From Scortum barcoo (taxonomy: Eukaryota; Chordata; Actinopteri; Centrarchiformes; Terapontidae): DNA of 64,000 bases. Shown piece after piece: positions 13,491 through 27,000 of the stretch. Where the stretch lies: NCBI GenBank assembly GCA_023238725.1, contig CM041548.1, forward strand, positions 16,575,752 to 16,639,751, written 5' to 3'. Positions within the stretch are counted from its first letter, which is position 1. Every line of letters begins with the position of its first letter. The notes under the pieces are model-generated. The model was not told the DNA's origin and made no database searches. It saw only the letters and a list, made by a program, of their open reading frames with translations. The position numbers were made by a program, and so were the translations under genes.

Positions 13491-13830
13491 AGTGTGAAAG
13501 TGGAATGTATGTAACTAAATACATTCACTCACTTGTAAGACATTATTCTCACACTGTGTTATTGCTTTACTTAAATAAAAGATCTGAGTACTGCCTCCAC
13601 CACTGCATTTATCTCATACAGTATGCTGTTTTTTTATATGAAACTGTTATATTAAGGTGGTGGGAGAAAAACATGTCAGCAGTGGTGCAGGAAGCATTCA
13701 GATCCTTTATTTAAAAAAGTACTAAAACCACAATTCCCTCATTGAAAATGTTACACAAGTAGAAGTATAATTAGGAAAATGCACTTAAACCATTAAAGTA
13801 AAAGCACTCAATGCTGAAAAATGCCCCAAA
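13491..13830. repeat. Inverted pair of family A repeat copies
   Basis: The block at 13574-13607 (ttaaataaaagatctgagta, then ctgcctccaccactgc) is nearly the reverse complement of 13679-13715 (gcagtggtgcaggaagcatt, then cagatcctttatttaa). The left copy runs leftwards to about 13491 and the right copy rightwards to about 13830 with 'aaagtaaaagcactc' text. Family A is a common teleost interspersed sequence seen at least six times in the window. Confidence 0.6.
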
Positions 13831-13874
13831 ATTGCCCCAAATTAGATTATTTTACTCATGGGCAGGACTTTACC

Positions 13875-14170
13875 GGACTTCAATAAATGATTATTTTCTC
13901 CCTTAATTGACTGATTGTTTGGGTCATAAAAATGCTGAAAATAGTGAAAAATACCACTACCATGAGCCAGAGCCCAAAGCAACATCTTCTCAATGTTTGT
14001 TTTATCCAAACGACAGTCCAAACCTCACAATTATTAAGAATAAATATTAATATAAATATAATTAAAAGGAAAGGCAGAATATATTTGAGACGCTGAAAGT
14101 GTTTTTGCATGAAAAAAAAATGACTTAAACCATCATCAAAATAGTTACCATATAACTTATACTTTCCATC
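13875..14170. repeat. Dispersed repeat family C
   Basis: Text such as 'caataaatgattattttctc', 'tgtttgttttatccaaacga', 'cagtccaaacctcacaa' and 'aaaatgacttaaaccatcatcaaaatag' in shorter pieces resembles the 'gattaatcgttgcagct' family, which also occurs at 32.7, 33.0 and 63.4 kb. Boundaries are approximate. Confidence 0.45.
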
Positions 14171-17100
14171 AAATTATTTGTGAAATATGTTAAATTGTCA
14201 GATAATCGTAGTGGAGAACTAAGCATCCTGAAAAGACTCAAGTAAAATAGGAGCACTTAAATCTTTACAGTACTTTCTGTAACGTTTTGTTTTTAGACTG
14301 ATGACTCCTGTGCAAATATCATGTTAAAGACTAAACATACTTTAGGTTGAGGACAGGTCAATATTAGTTGTATTACCAACATCAAGTCTGCGTCACACAG
14401 GAACCTTTGAAAGCTACTGAATTCATATGATCGTTTTCAAAGCGTCCATGTTTCCTCGGCCTGAGAAGGTCAGAGTTTCTAACATGAATTTGGCAGCCAG
14501 CTCTAAAATATTAAGACTGATATTACTACAGAGCAATAACAGTATCTTTGAAAAAAAAAAACATTCAGTGTGAACAAATATCTTTTTTTTTATACATATC
14601 AGAATTTAACTGAGGGGCTTTAACTTGGCGAGACAATATCTAGAAAACACATTTCAATTTTATGTATATTGTATATTGTGTTCTGTAAAACTGTCAGTAA
14701 TATAACCTAAAGCATATATGAATTATAAAAAGCAAAACAAGTAAACAAAAAAATACTGTCAGGGTCGTCCCAAATTTTAGCCTTTGTACCTTTGACTTGA
14801 TTTCTATGTATAATTCAACAGTTTAATAGTAAACCATAAAAAACATACAAAAATCAACACTTTACAATAGTTTTGGTTTCTTTTTCTCAATTTCAAACAC
14901 TTAATGAAGAACTAGCCTTTGTTAATACGGTAACAAAACTAAAAACTGATATGTTTTACAACATGCAACCATTTTTTCACCACTTCACACCACAAGTGTG
15001 AAGAGAGCAGATTGAAACAGTTTTTTACTAAATTTTAGTTAGGTAATATTCATGCTATAGTGTGTGGTGACTTCATGTTGTTTCATTTTCTGCTAAATTG
15101 TCTTTACTGCACTTCACAACAAGAACGAGACACGTGATCACATTTTCCATTAAATCAAAAGTAGTTTATTTAACTTTGCCTTCTCTTTATAACTTTATTA
15201 TAATAAGACACTTCTCTGCTTGTACATTGCTCCCTTGAACTAAAAATGGCAACACTTGTTTGTGGGAATGTAAGTTGGGGTAGACAAAACTTAGATACAT
15301 ACCAATATACATACATGTGTGTATATTACGGTTCCATTAATAAAACCATAAATGCTAAAAACAGTTTGAACCACTCCAGGTACCTTGGTAATGCTGGAAA
15401 CATAGTACAATCTTTTGAATATTTTTTTTTTCTGGAATACACTACTTTTGCTTTAACATGGGTACATAAAATAATGCGCACATCAACATTAAGAGTTAAG
15501 GAGGGATGGAGGACTCTTTGAGCCAGTGTTAAGTGTACAGCTATCAATGTAGAAACCAGTAACAGGCAAGGCAAGCTGCACCCACGGGTGTGTGTTCATG
15601 CTTAGAAGAAGTCCTAGTGAAAAATAAAAACTTCACTTGCCTGCTGAAGAATGTATGCTTAAATTACACAAAAAAAAAGAGAAAAAATGGTGAAGTTCTG
15701 CACGGCATGTTCTTCATTTTGGATGATGAACATATACACACAGCTAAATGTATGTATGTGGATGTATTTAAGAAAAAAAAAACAGAATTGTCTTGACGAT
15801 ATTGGTTAAATCAAGTGTGGGCAAACAAGGCAGAAAGTGCTTGCCATTCATGTTAACCCTCTGGTCCCCACCCCCTTCCCCCAGTTATTACATAGACACC
15901 GGGAAAAAAAAATACAACGCACACATGCTACACACATACACGTACACACAAGCACGCACACGCTTTACATACACAAAATCATCAAAAATGCCCAATTCAC
16001 AACATCCCAGAGACAATCTTCAAACTGTTGTCAGTAAACAAACAAACCCCAACTTACAGCAGTGACAGAATTGATGCGGATGTAGAAATCGATTCGAGTT
16101 CACACTGGATGTTGCTTCCGGTCATTTTTTCGAGCTGTGTGCCATTTTGTGTCTTTTATGTATGATACAAACTAAGTTTATAAGTGTGATAAATCCTACT
16201 TCAATCCAATATTTCCTCAACGCTTCGGGTCGGCGGTGTTCGTGGCGAGTGAAATCTTGGAAACCGTGTGAACTTGTGGACTCGGCGTGACGCTGCATCA
16301 GCATTGTCCTGAATTCAAATAGCGTGGGCTACTGGTCGCCAGCATGTACTGAAACAGACATCCCTTAGAACACACTTCGAGAAATACTTCCTCAGACAAG
16401 GAGCTCTTTGTAGTAGTCCTTCTTGGTGCGAGGAGTCTCCACAAAGCACAGAGAGAGAGAGAGAGAAGAGGAGAGGGGGGATGTAATAGTGAAATACTCA
16501 GCCTAGCTCTTGTACTCTGGGCCCAGACAGAGTACCTGTTCTGTTGCATCACATGTAACTTGCCCAAAAACAAACACAAAAAGAAAAAAAAAACAAAAAA
16601 AAAAAAGAAAAAAAAAAGAAAAAAAAACCAGCAACCATTGGTTTTTGTTATACTACAAGGAGTGCTTATTAGAACATATTCAATCACCTACTGAAGCACA
16701 AACATTTTTTTTCTTTTCTTCCATCATGACCTACATTTTCATCAACTCATTTTTCCCCCCACGCAAGATCGATAAGTGTCTCACCTTGAGAGAGAAAAAA
16801 GTAATTCCATAAAAATTGAAGTCACTGAGGAAATATTGGTTGTTAAAATAAAGCCATCAAGCTATCAATACAGTCATCGTAGGGTAAACAAAACTCATGA
16901 ATGACAGAGTAAAACTATCATTGTTGGAGAAACTTTGATTTCTGCCATGTGTTGAATCTCTGCAGGTGAGGAGGATGCTATGATGAGGCTGAAAAAAAGC
17001 CTTTATTTCTAAAGAAAACAAACAGAAAAAAAGACCAACCAATAGCTAATGAAATGTCAGAGCAGGTCAACAACTTGGGGGAAAAAAAGAAATCACACCG

Positions 17101-18076
17101 TCTATCTGAACAAGCAGCAGAAACATTGATATTAAAGACAAAATCAATGCAAGTGTAGGTGAGCACTGAGCAGTAGTACTTCAATGGGTCTTATCACAGT
17201 AATCTGAAGACAAAATCTGCAGGAGACCAAAAAAAAAAAAAAAAAATCAGCAGAAAGAGGAGCTGGGGAATTGAGTAAAAAGGTAATTTAATGACCTGCT
17301 TTTTTTTTTTTTTTTTTTAGAAGAAAAAAAAAACACACACGCCTAACATCTCCCAGACAGAAACTCAACCTACACGAGGCTGAAGGGAAAAAAAAAGAAA
17401 GAAAAAAAGAAAAAACACAACAGAAACAAAAACATCTCATGTTACATTGTTCTTGTAAAAGATGAAGCTGCACTCGTTCCCTTTGCGAGGGAAGTGACGC
17501 AGAACTGCACTACTGAATACCACCCAAGGCCAAAGTGTGGTAGAAATATACACAGGTACATAAATATAAAAATTATCCCAATCCAAACATTTTTGCCAAT
17601 TGTTTAATCCCACGTTTTCATTTTGCACCCACATAACTGCATGTGTTCCACGTGTGTGTTTTCAGATGTCATAGTTGTGCTTGTATATGCAGGTGTGTGT
17701 GTGTGTGTATGTCTTCTGTCAAAACCACGTGTGCCTCCGTTTGCAGAACCACATGCTTGTCAAATCCAACTGGGGTGAGATTCTTGAGGGAAGGTAGAGG
17801 GGAGGAAGGGGAGGGACACAACTGAACGCAAGACGAAACAAACAGAGAAATTTACAATAACGGACGGTAGATAGTAGATTGATGCAAAGGGGAAAGAGGT
17901 GACCGGGGTGGGCGCTAGAGTGAGTGTAAATACCATCTCCATATACTGTACAATACACTAATATGTTTAGGGCTGCCAACAGATAAGCCATGAAATAATT
18001 ATCAAAAGGGGATTAAGATGTAAGAGGGTGGTTTTAATGTGGGTGGGGTTCATCTGAAATGTTCTGAAAGATTTAA
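14171..18076. other. AT-rich region between PRRC2A stop and CSNK2B; probable PRRC2A 3'UTR in part
   Basis: No gene could be established. The part next to 18076 is presumably PRRC2A 3'UTR; its end is uncertain, with minus-strand AATAAA candidates near 17001, 15192 and 15166. GA-rich (16447-16485), A-rich (16567-16626) and poly-T (17299-17319) tracts are present. A CpG-containing island of more complex sequence at 16060-16440 holds an ETS-like CTTCCGG (16115-16121), a YY1-like GCCATTTTG (16141-16149) and an exon-like minus-strand stretch (16388-16437) described under findings. Confidence 0.5.
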
Positions 18077-21000
18077 TCACTTCCTATTTTTCGGGGAGGG
18101 CCAGTTGCCGCGCTTCTCCCCGCGGTTGCCGCCTCCATTACCGGGGCCGCCAGAGCCTCCGCCGGGCGGGCCTCGCGGGCCTCTTCCTCCTCCTCCGCCT
18201 CCAGCTCCTCCAGCGTTGACCCTCCGGTTCTGTCGCTCCATGCCAGGACGCTGGCTCGAGAAGCTTCTTTTGTTAGCGGCGGGCTCTTTTCCTGTCATCT
18301 CACGCTCGACCACAGCTCCACCTCCGCCGCCTCCTCCTCTTCCCAGGTGGTGAGGGTGGTGAGAGGAATAGGACTTCCCTCCTCCTCCTCCTCCGCCTCC
18401 GCCCTCCGCCCTCCCTGTCTCTGAACTCGGTGAAGTCGCTGCTCTCGGAGGCGGTCTCCCACTCCTTCATTAGCCTGGTCTGAGTTCTGGTTGGTGAAGT
18501 CGGGGGACTTTGCTCCATGACTGTGGTGGTGCTGGGGGTGGGTCGGCCCAGCGTTGGCCTGGTTGTAGTGGTGATGGTGGTGGTTGTTTGCATTGTTAAG
18601 ATGCCCGCCACCACTGTTATTGTTGGTTGTTACGGCGGTGTGGTGGTTAGCATTTTGGGTGTTTCCTGTCATAGAAGCAGAGACGGGGGCTCCGTTACTG
18701 TCCTGAACTGAATTCAGGGAAGGAGACGAGGGCCTTCCTCCCCCGATGACCCCAACTCCTCCGTTAATACGGGCAGCATTCTCTCGCTCTTTCAGTCTCC
18801 GGAAGCGAGGCGGCTTGTCCTGTTGGTGCTGGGATCGCCCATGACGGCGACGTCTTGGTGGTCGCTCAAAACCACTGGGAGGGAACCCACGGCCCGTGGG
18901 AAGAGGAAGCGCATTTGGCCCACCAGAGTTTGACGTAGGGTTTGTTGAAGCTTGCTGGGTCACAACTCCTCCATTTTCAGTGGAACTTAGAGGGGCAGGA
19001 GTGGCAGTGGGCAAAGACGGCTGAGGGGGATTGGACCCCTGACTCTGAGTCTGACTTGTGTCAGCTATCTTGTCTTTCTTCTCTCCTCCATTTCCTCCCC
19101 TGCCCAAGTCTTTGGGCCCGGACGTTTGTGGTGGGCCTTGCTGCTTTCGGGCTGAGGCTGATGACTTGGAAGACCCACCATGAGAGGCTGAGCTGGGTCC
19201 AACACGGTGTCCCCCAGGTGCCCCTCCAACATTACCACTACCCCTGTACATGTTTCCTCCTCCACTACCTCCACCCCTGCCCCTCCTTGAGGGCACACCT
19301 CTGGGGGTAAAGACCCGGGCCTGGGAACCTCTGTGTGGTGCAGAGGACATGGGGCCGCTGCCAGCGGTGTTGGCATGATCCGAGCCGTTCTTTGTGTTCG
19401 GTTTCTGGTTGTCATCCTTGTCTGAGTGACCGAGGTCACTTGCACCGCTCTCACTGCCAGTCTCTGAACCTCTCTCCCTCCTTCTCTTGGGGATTTCCTC
19501 ATACTCTGAACCCTCACTGCGGGTTTCACTTCTGTTTCTGGCCCTGGCTGGGTTATGCTGGGAACGATCCTGGCCATGCCTGCCACTGCCGCCACCTCCT
19601 CCCTCGCCTTTGGCCTCATGGTGGTGGCCCCCAGCAACAGATGAGCGGTAGTCTCTGCCGCTCCTGCCACCCATTCGGCCCCGGCTGCCACCACTGGGCC
19701 CAGCAGCAGCCGTGTAAGTGCAAGTGCCGCGGAAACCACGGCCACGCCCATAAAACTCTCCGCCTCGTCCACGACTGGCTCTGCTGCCTTTGGCGGGGAC
19801 TCCATGGTGGTGGGAGGTGCTGCCTCCTCTCTCAAAGGAGCGGTCTCTGTCCCTCCTGGAGGAAGACCCTGAAAATGTTGATGAATTGGTGTCTACATCT
19901 TTGGGCCCCCTGCCTGACCCTCCCCCACCTCCTCCCGAGGATCGTTCTTTTCCTCCATTTCTGGGTTTGGCCGTCTGGGCTGGCTCATCTTTAGATGGAG
20001 CTGATGTGTTCTGGGAGACAGAGGAGGCTTCCTGCTTCATGGAGGCAGGTTGGCCACCATCTTGCTCTTTATCCTTTCCGAAACCTCCACTTGTTTTCTC
20101 TCCATCAACTTCCCCTCCGTCTCTCTTCATCTCCTTCAGCACTGGCTTCTTTATGGGGCCAGCCCTCTTGGCATTGCTGCCTCCTGTCTGGTTGGAGGGT
20201 TTGTGGTCCGATGGAGTGTTGGAGGAGTCCTCCCCTCCACGGGAGTTGTTCCCACCTCCTGCATTGTTGCCCCTTCTACCATGAGAGGACCCCCCACCTG
20301 TGTTGCTGCTGCCAGGCCGTGGGCCCCAGTGGGTCTCTGTCTTGTGCTCCCGACCCCCTCTTTGGTTTGATTTAGGATGGGGGTGCTGCTGCTGAGAGTG
20401 ACCGCCATGTTGAGCAGGAGGTGGGCTCGAGGTCATGGAGGAATGAGGAGCGTATGCCAGGCCTGTTTTATCCTGTTTCACATGGCTGCTACTGCCGGCA
20501 GTGCCACTGTTACCTCTGTCACCGTGACTGTGCCCAATACCAGCTTCGCCCTCTCTCTGGGAAGGATGATGATGGAGGGCAGCTTTGGCACCCCCGTCGT
20601 CCCTGGCAGAAGAGGAGGAGGAAGAAGAGCAAGAAGATGAGAGGGAAGGTTGGTGGACTGGGGGAGAAGAGTCTGTCTTCTTTGCAGGGCCCTCAACAAC
20701 CCTGTCACGGCTGCTCTCTGGCTTGTGGGGGTGGAGAGGGAAGTGAGGCTGCTGAGGGTGGTGCCCGTGATGGTGGTGAAGATGAGAGTTGCTCTCAACA
20801 GGTGGAGGGAGATCGGCGCGACCATTGCGATCGAAGTGGGGGTGTGGGGCTCCCCATATCTGACCCTGCTGAGACCCTCGGGGTGGGCCATCATCCTGGT
20901 GGGTGAAGCTATGCGGCTGGTTTCCCCTCTCACCCGCCCTCTGCTGCTGCTGGTGGGGGAGCATCCTCGCACCCTGGTCAGGGAAGTTGCTGTAGTTGCC

Positions 21001-24000
21001 CCGCCCCCCCATGTAGTGATGAGGGTGATGGCTGCCTCCCTGCCCACCGACTTGAGTGCCCACTGGAGGTGGAGTCTGATTGGATGTCCCAGAGCTGGAG
21101 CTGGGCTGCTGGATGGGTCCCAAACCACTATCTCGCATGCGGTGTGGAGGAGTGTCACTCCTAAGAGAAGAAAAAAAAAAAAAAAATAATCTGTTGAATT
21201 AAAATGGTAAACAACAAATACTAGCTCTAAAAACATTGTTCTCAATATGGACAATAGATGTTGGAAACATAACAGCAAAAACAAGAGGAAGCAAAACTCA
21301 TAATTTAAAGCATAAATCTGCAGATTTATTCACTTAAACTATTTTAAATATCCATACCTCGATCCTTTGGCCCCATCATCATCCTCCAGTGCCTGCTTCT
21401 GCCTGAGGGGCGATGCCAACCCACGGCCCTCACCTCCGCCAGGGAATACCTCCGGCCCCCAGGCCATCTTAGGATCCATAGGGGGGGTCCCACGATGAGG
21501 GTGCCCCGGATGCTGTTGCTGCCTGTCAAAGGGGTCTGAACCAGATCCCCCTGAGTCGGACCGCTCACGCCCAATAAGTCCTGTGGTGGGTAGGGAAAAT
21601 ATTTTTTTAGATCCAAACTAATGAATTATCTTCAAAGGTATTCAGATCTGTGATAATGTCACATCCACTGACCTGACGGATGCATGCCAGCTGGATAGTA
21701 GTCCATGGGTGGAGGGCGGCCCTGCATCATGCGAGGGTCCATGTAGGGCATCATCATCCAGCGAGGGTCAAAATTCATTGGCAGGGGCGGTGGTCGAACC
21801 ATATTGCTGGGTTGATACAGGGGTCCACCCTGCTTGGGTCCAGGCCCCGGTTGGGGTGTTGAACCGGGTGACGGACCCTGCGGAGGTTGGGGCTGGGGGG
21901 ACAGCTGGCTTTGGGATGCCTGGCTGTGCTGCTGCTGTTGTTGTTGCTGCTGCCACTGCTGCTGCTGCTTCAGAAGCTGCTCCTAAAGAGAAATAAATGT
22001 GACACGGAACAAATGGAAACCAGGATGTTAATGAGTAATGAGTAATATCAGAATGTCTATAGGCAAACATGCAGCTCTTTTTGATAGATGTGGCAGTCAT
22101 TTCTGTCTTTGAATAAAATAAGATCTCATTTATAATGAAACAACCATTCAAGCAATAGCTGCACAGAGAAGTAAAAATCCTAACCTGCTGCTGCCTCTGA
22201 AATCGAGGTGGTAGAGACTTCTGGTACTTAGAGTAACCCTGCCCAGGAGGACCACTGGCTTGACGACCCGCTCCCCCTCCTACATTCTCAATCTTTACCG
22301 GGTCGACTCCTCTTTCACCTCCACTTCCTGCACGAATGTGAGGACCGCCCACAGCAGTCTCTTCCTTATTTTCTCCTTGTAATGGTACATCCAGCGTGGG
22401 CTGTTGTGGCTGTGACACCGCCGGCTGGGGACACTGTTGGATGTCTGAATCAAGAAAGTAGGTTGTGGGGTTGAATCAGGTGCCATAATCAAGAAGATGG
22501 AATATTTATTTGGACTGCCATATTATTCACATGTTAGTGATCCCAGTGATTCAGACCAATCATCAGTGATCATGTGTACCTGAGAAACTCACCTGCACTG
22601 GAGTCATAGCTGCTGTTGCTGCTGGCTCGCTGTCGGTCACCAACTGCAGGACTTGGTCCTGGCTGGACAGCCAACACTGGAGGCTCCTCGGGGTCCACAC
22701 AGGGGGATGGAGGCTGGCTTATGTTGGGGGAGGAGGCTGAAATAGATGGACTAGGGCTGCCTGCTGTGGCAGCTGTAGAGTTTCCATCAAGGCTGGGGGG
22801 TTTACTGCTGCTAGCACCACCTCCTGTGCTGCTGCCCTGTTGCTGTTGCTGCTTCTCATCCAGCCTCTTTAGCTTTTCAGCACAGGCTGCACGTCTCTCC
22901 TCCTCCATCCTACGTTCTTCCTCCTCACGACGGCGACGCGCTCGCTCCACAGCAACAGAGATCTCAGTGGAGGACTGCTTCCTGCGCTGACGCCAAGTCT
23001 CGTCCTCATCCTCACCCTGGGCCCCGTGCGCCAGCAACCCCGACTGGGGAGGAGGAGTCGGGCCACCTGGTCCTGACTGATGCTGGCCGGATTTCCCTGG
23101 GCCTAGAGGTGCTCCCTGGTTGTGGGGCCGGTCCTGAACAGTTAGAAAATATATAATGCTCTATTAAGCAGTTCAGCTCTCTAGATGACATCACTTTAAC
23201 AAATGTTTTACATCAACTGTAATGAAACCCAAGAGGCAAAGAGCGAACTTAAAACTAAAGATGACTTATCCATAAAATCTTTGGGCGGTGGATGAGATAA
23301 TGATACAAATGATTTGTCTATGGAGGCCCTAACCGGAGGTCTACCTGTCGGTAAAAGGAGTAAGGCCCTTGTCCAAGGAGCGGCCCAGGTGGGGGGGAGG
23401 GCTGCTCCCGGGGACCACCCAATCCAGGCCTGCGCCCCTGTATACGGGCAGATACAGTTAGCCATGCTGCACCACAATAATCTACACTGACAAAAACACA
23501 CACACTAAAACATCTCTGCCCACAAATAAGTCTTTGCTGCACAATTTGTCCTCTATTTTCACAGCTTGAGTATGGCCTGTCTGTCAACACCTTGTTGCTG
23601 CTTTTCAGCATGTTACCTGGTAGTTGGGTGGGGCTCCCTGGCCCCCCCAGCCACTGCCTCCCTCCTCGGCCCATCCTGGCTTGCTGGAGGGGGGTTGGGG
23701 GCCATTGTCTGCATTAGAGGGAGGGGTGTGGCGGGTGTCTCCGCCACTGTCCGAGGCTCGAGAGCGCGAGGTTGCAGGGGGGGCGTCCTGGGACCTCTGC
23801 TGCTCACTAAGGACAAAAGAAAAACAAGTTTTTGCCGGCAAAATATAACATAGCTTTTATAGTAGAGTCACATTTTAAAGCAAAACCTGTATTGTTGTAA
23901 TTTGTCACACACTGATTGTACTTGGTCACATACCGTGAGTCAGTGTTGCTCTCGGTTCTCTCCTCCTCCCCTTCTTCCTCTCCTTCATCATCACTGAACT

Positions 24001-27000
24001 TCAACTTGGCGGAGTAATCAATCTCCTCATGAGCTCCTGTTAAAGTTAAGACAGGAAAACATCAGAATAATGTTTGTACCAAACTTTTATTCATCATCTT
24101 GATCCTCCACACACCCTACTTCCCCTCCTCGGAGCTGATTGTAATGACTGGAACACCTCTGCTTGGATCAGCAGGAAATATGATATGCAGAAACATCTGC
24201 AACGCTAGACGACATCAATCTCACCCACTATCACTATGTCATCACCTCTTTAATCATTCAGCAGCATGAGCACTAAATCAACACACAATACACTGGGATA
24301 CTTAAACATCAAGACTTAAAGGGGCTGGAGGGTCCAATGTACATCTATGACAAATCCTTTGCAGTGCTAGTTAAAAATATAAATATAGAACCACGACCGC
24401 TCATTGAGCTAAGATTATTTAAATATGATATAATTAATATTTTTTTTTCTCTTTTACCTGCCCAGCCCTCGTCTCCGTCATGGTCCAGCTCGTCAAGCTC
24501 CTTCAAGTCATCCTGCTTTAGGATAGAGGGTCGCTTCACCACCTCTCCACCTGCGTCACGTGGGCCACCGTGAGACCTGCTGTCAGGACCTCCCTGCCGT
24601 GAGAACCTGACCAAAGGGGAGGAGGTTTTTTGTAAGTGAGATGTTAAACATACAAAAAAATGAGACCCCAAAAGAAACTATGACTCAGTTAGTAATTAAG
24701 TTAAACTGGGTGTCAATAGTGAGTTTTTTTTTTTTTACCTGCTTAGACTGCACAATACAATTTTTACAACTGATATTGGCAAACAACATACCTTGGAGAG
24801 GGCCCTTCTCCAGGTGCTGGGTACCTGTACGGCCCCTGAGGACCATAGGGGCCCGGAAAGGGCAGGTAGGGAGGATACATCTAAAAACAAAACAAAAGTA
24901 TACCAGATTAGGGTTCACATACTAATTTTTTATAATCAGGAGAGCTGCCCCAGGAGTAGCAAGGTGTAGCAAAGAGTATTTGAGGGTTAAAGCCTTAAGA
25001 AGGAAGCACATTCATACATGAAGAAAACCATAAAAAGAAAGTGCAGAACCTGCCAATTAAAGCATTATAATACTTAGATGGACACTGCATTACAAAGCAG
25101 TTGTGTAACTATAGAAACTATATATATATATATAGTTTCTACAGTATATTCTATAGTATATATACATACACACACACACACAAAATATTTACCTGAAATC
25201 AAACAGAGAGAAAACTAAGAGGAAAACTTACGAAGGGAGGCATGATCCCTCGATATTGGGGGAATCCAGGCCCCACTGGGGGCTGGGGCAGGGGCAAGGC
25301 GGGGCTGCCTGCAGGAGGGTTCCTAGGTGGCCCGTGGGACTGAGAGTTTGGAGGGGGGACCCCAGCTGCCCCATCCATCACTAGAGCCCCACCACTGCCA
25401 CCCTCCACTGCCCCCTCCCCAGGCAGGGTGGGCGCCAGGGCTCGGCCCCCACCGTCCCGCCAACTTGTAACGTCTGAGGACAAAGAACACAAGAAAGGGT
25501 CAGTCTGGTTTATGGGCTTTAATGGAATAAGATCCGAAATCAGCCATTACATTCAACTAATACCCATGTCTGGAGTACTTAACATAATATAATATAAATA
25601 AATTGAAGTTGTGTCATATAATTGTATGTTAATAAATGGGAGACCTTTTCTGAATTTGGCCATATTCTCTAATTAAATTTAGTGTTGGCACGCACACCAA
25701 CCAAAGCAAAAATAACACAATACTCCATACATATTCTATACTCTTAATAATAATAACAACATGAGATAAATCAGTAATAAATATCAAAAAGCCCTCTATC
25801 GATTCACTCAGCTGCACAAAATCTGAAGCCTATAACATAATAAAATACAAAAAAAACACTCCTCTGAAAAACAGTCTAGTGTGAAAAGTTTTCTCACCAA
25901 CGCTGACTTCATAAAATGATTGGGCTGATCAATTACTGGAGATTAAGTGGGCATCACTCACTCTGGGGGCGGAGGCTTGGTCCGGGCCCATACCACTGAT
26001 CTGCAGTGCCCTGTTCTCTGCCAGCTTTGTCCTGGTCGCCAGCCGCCTGCAGGGTGGGAAATTCCTCGCGAGAGAATGGCGACGGTTGGTTTAATCCCTT
26101 TCCACCTGCAGAAAGGGAGGATGAGTGATTCATAGAGGGGCACATGCGGGTAAAGAAAAGCTTTTTCCAGAGAAATATGACAGGAGACTCACCATCCCCT
26201 TGTGTTCCATGTGTAACACTGGCCTGTGCCCAGGACCTTGCCCCTACGGCCTGGGTGGAAGCTGGGGCCAGAGCCTGAAGGGGGCACACGCACAAACAGA
26301 CAAATGCTGAATGATATATGTCATCTGTGGACACTACAAATCTCCACACACATTATTAACAAAGAGTATGACTTTGTGTTCATGCTATATGACTGCCTGT
26401 ACCTCTGAAGCTGGCGGGGTTCTCGGGCGGGTCGGTGCAGGTGTCGTTGAAGCCACAGGCTGCTGCAATTCCGGCTGCGGTGCTGACAATGCATCGGTAC
26501 TGAGTGAAAGAAAAAGAAAAATCACAAACAGGAAGATTTGGGGTGGGAATCGTCAATCACCTTACGATTTGACTGTGAGTCACAGGGTCATGATTAGGTT
26601 ATTAAACAATTATCTATGCATTGGGGGGGGTCACTTACCTCTTTGGGTCTGCTTGTTCCTGTTTGCTTGCCCATCCTGTGCCGTCTTTGGGAACGAGGGA
26701 GACGTTAGGATCGTTGCCTTTGTTCTCTGCCTTCAGACTGGGCAGGTTGGCAGGGGGTGGCATACGCCGCGCGGAGGCAACTTTACCAAGAGACTGCAGG
26801 CCATGGCGTGGGGGAACTGATACGGGGAAGAGAAAGGAGATCATTAGCACAGATGGACCACTGAAACCAGACACCAATTAAATCTACTGGGCACAAGGAG
26901 GAGCCCGATGACAGGGATGGAGTTTGCTGCTTACTTTCCTGGATACACAATTAGGATGCTGAACAACCAGCAAGGCTACAGGCTTGGTAGTTTCAGCCTG

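Noticed and set aside
16298..16687. 129-residue minus-strand ORF with a poly-Phe run
   Set aside because: The N-terminal half is a translated A-rich tract; only its last part overlaps the exon-like stretch discussed in findings.
19065..20906. Long ORFs on both strands in the PRRC2A last exon
   Set aside because: They are shadows in other frames of a GC-rich, low-complexity coding exon; only the frame containing GSEYEEIPKRRR and related blocks is conserved.
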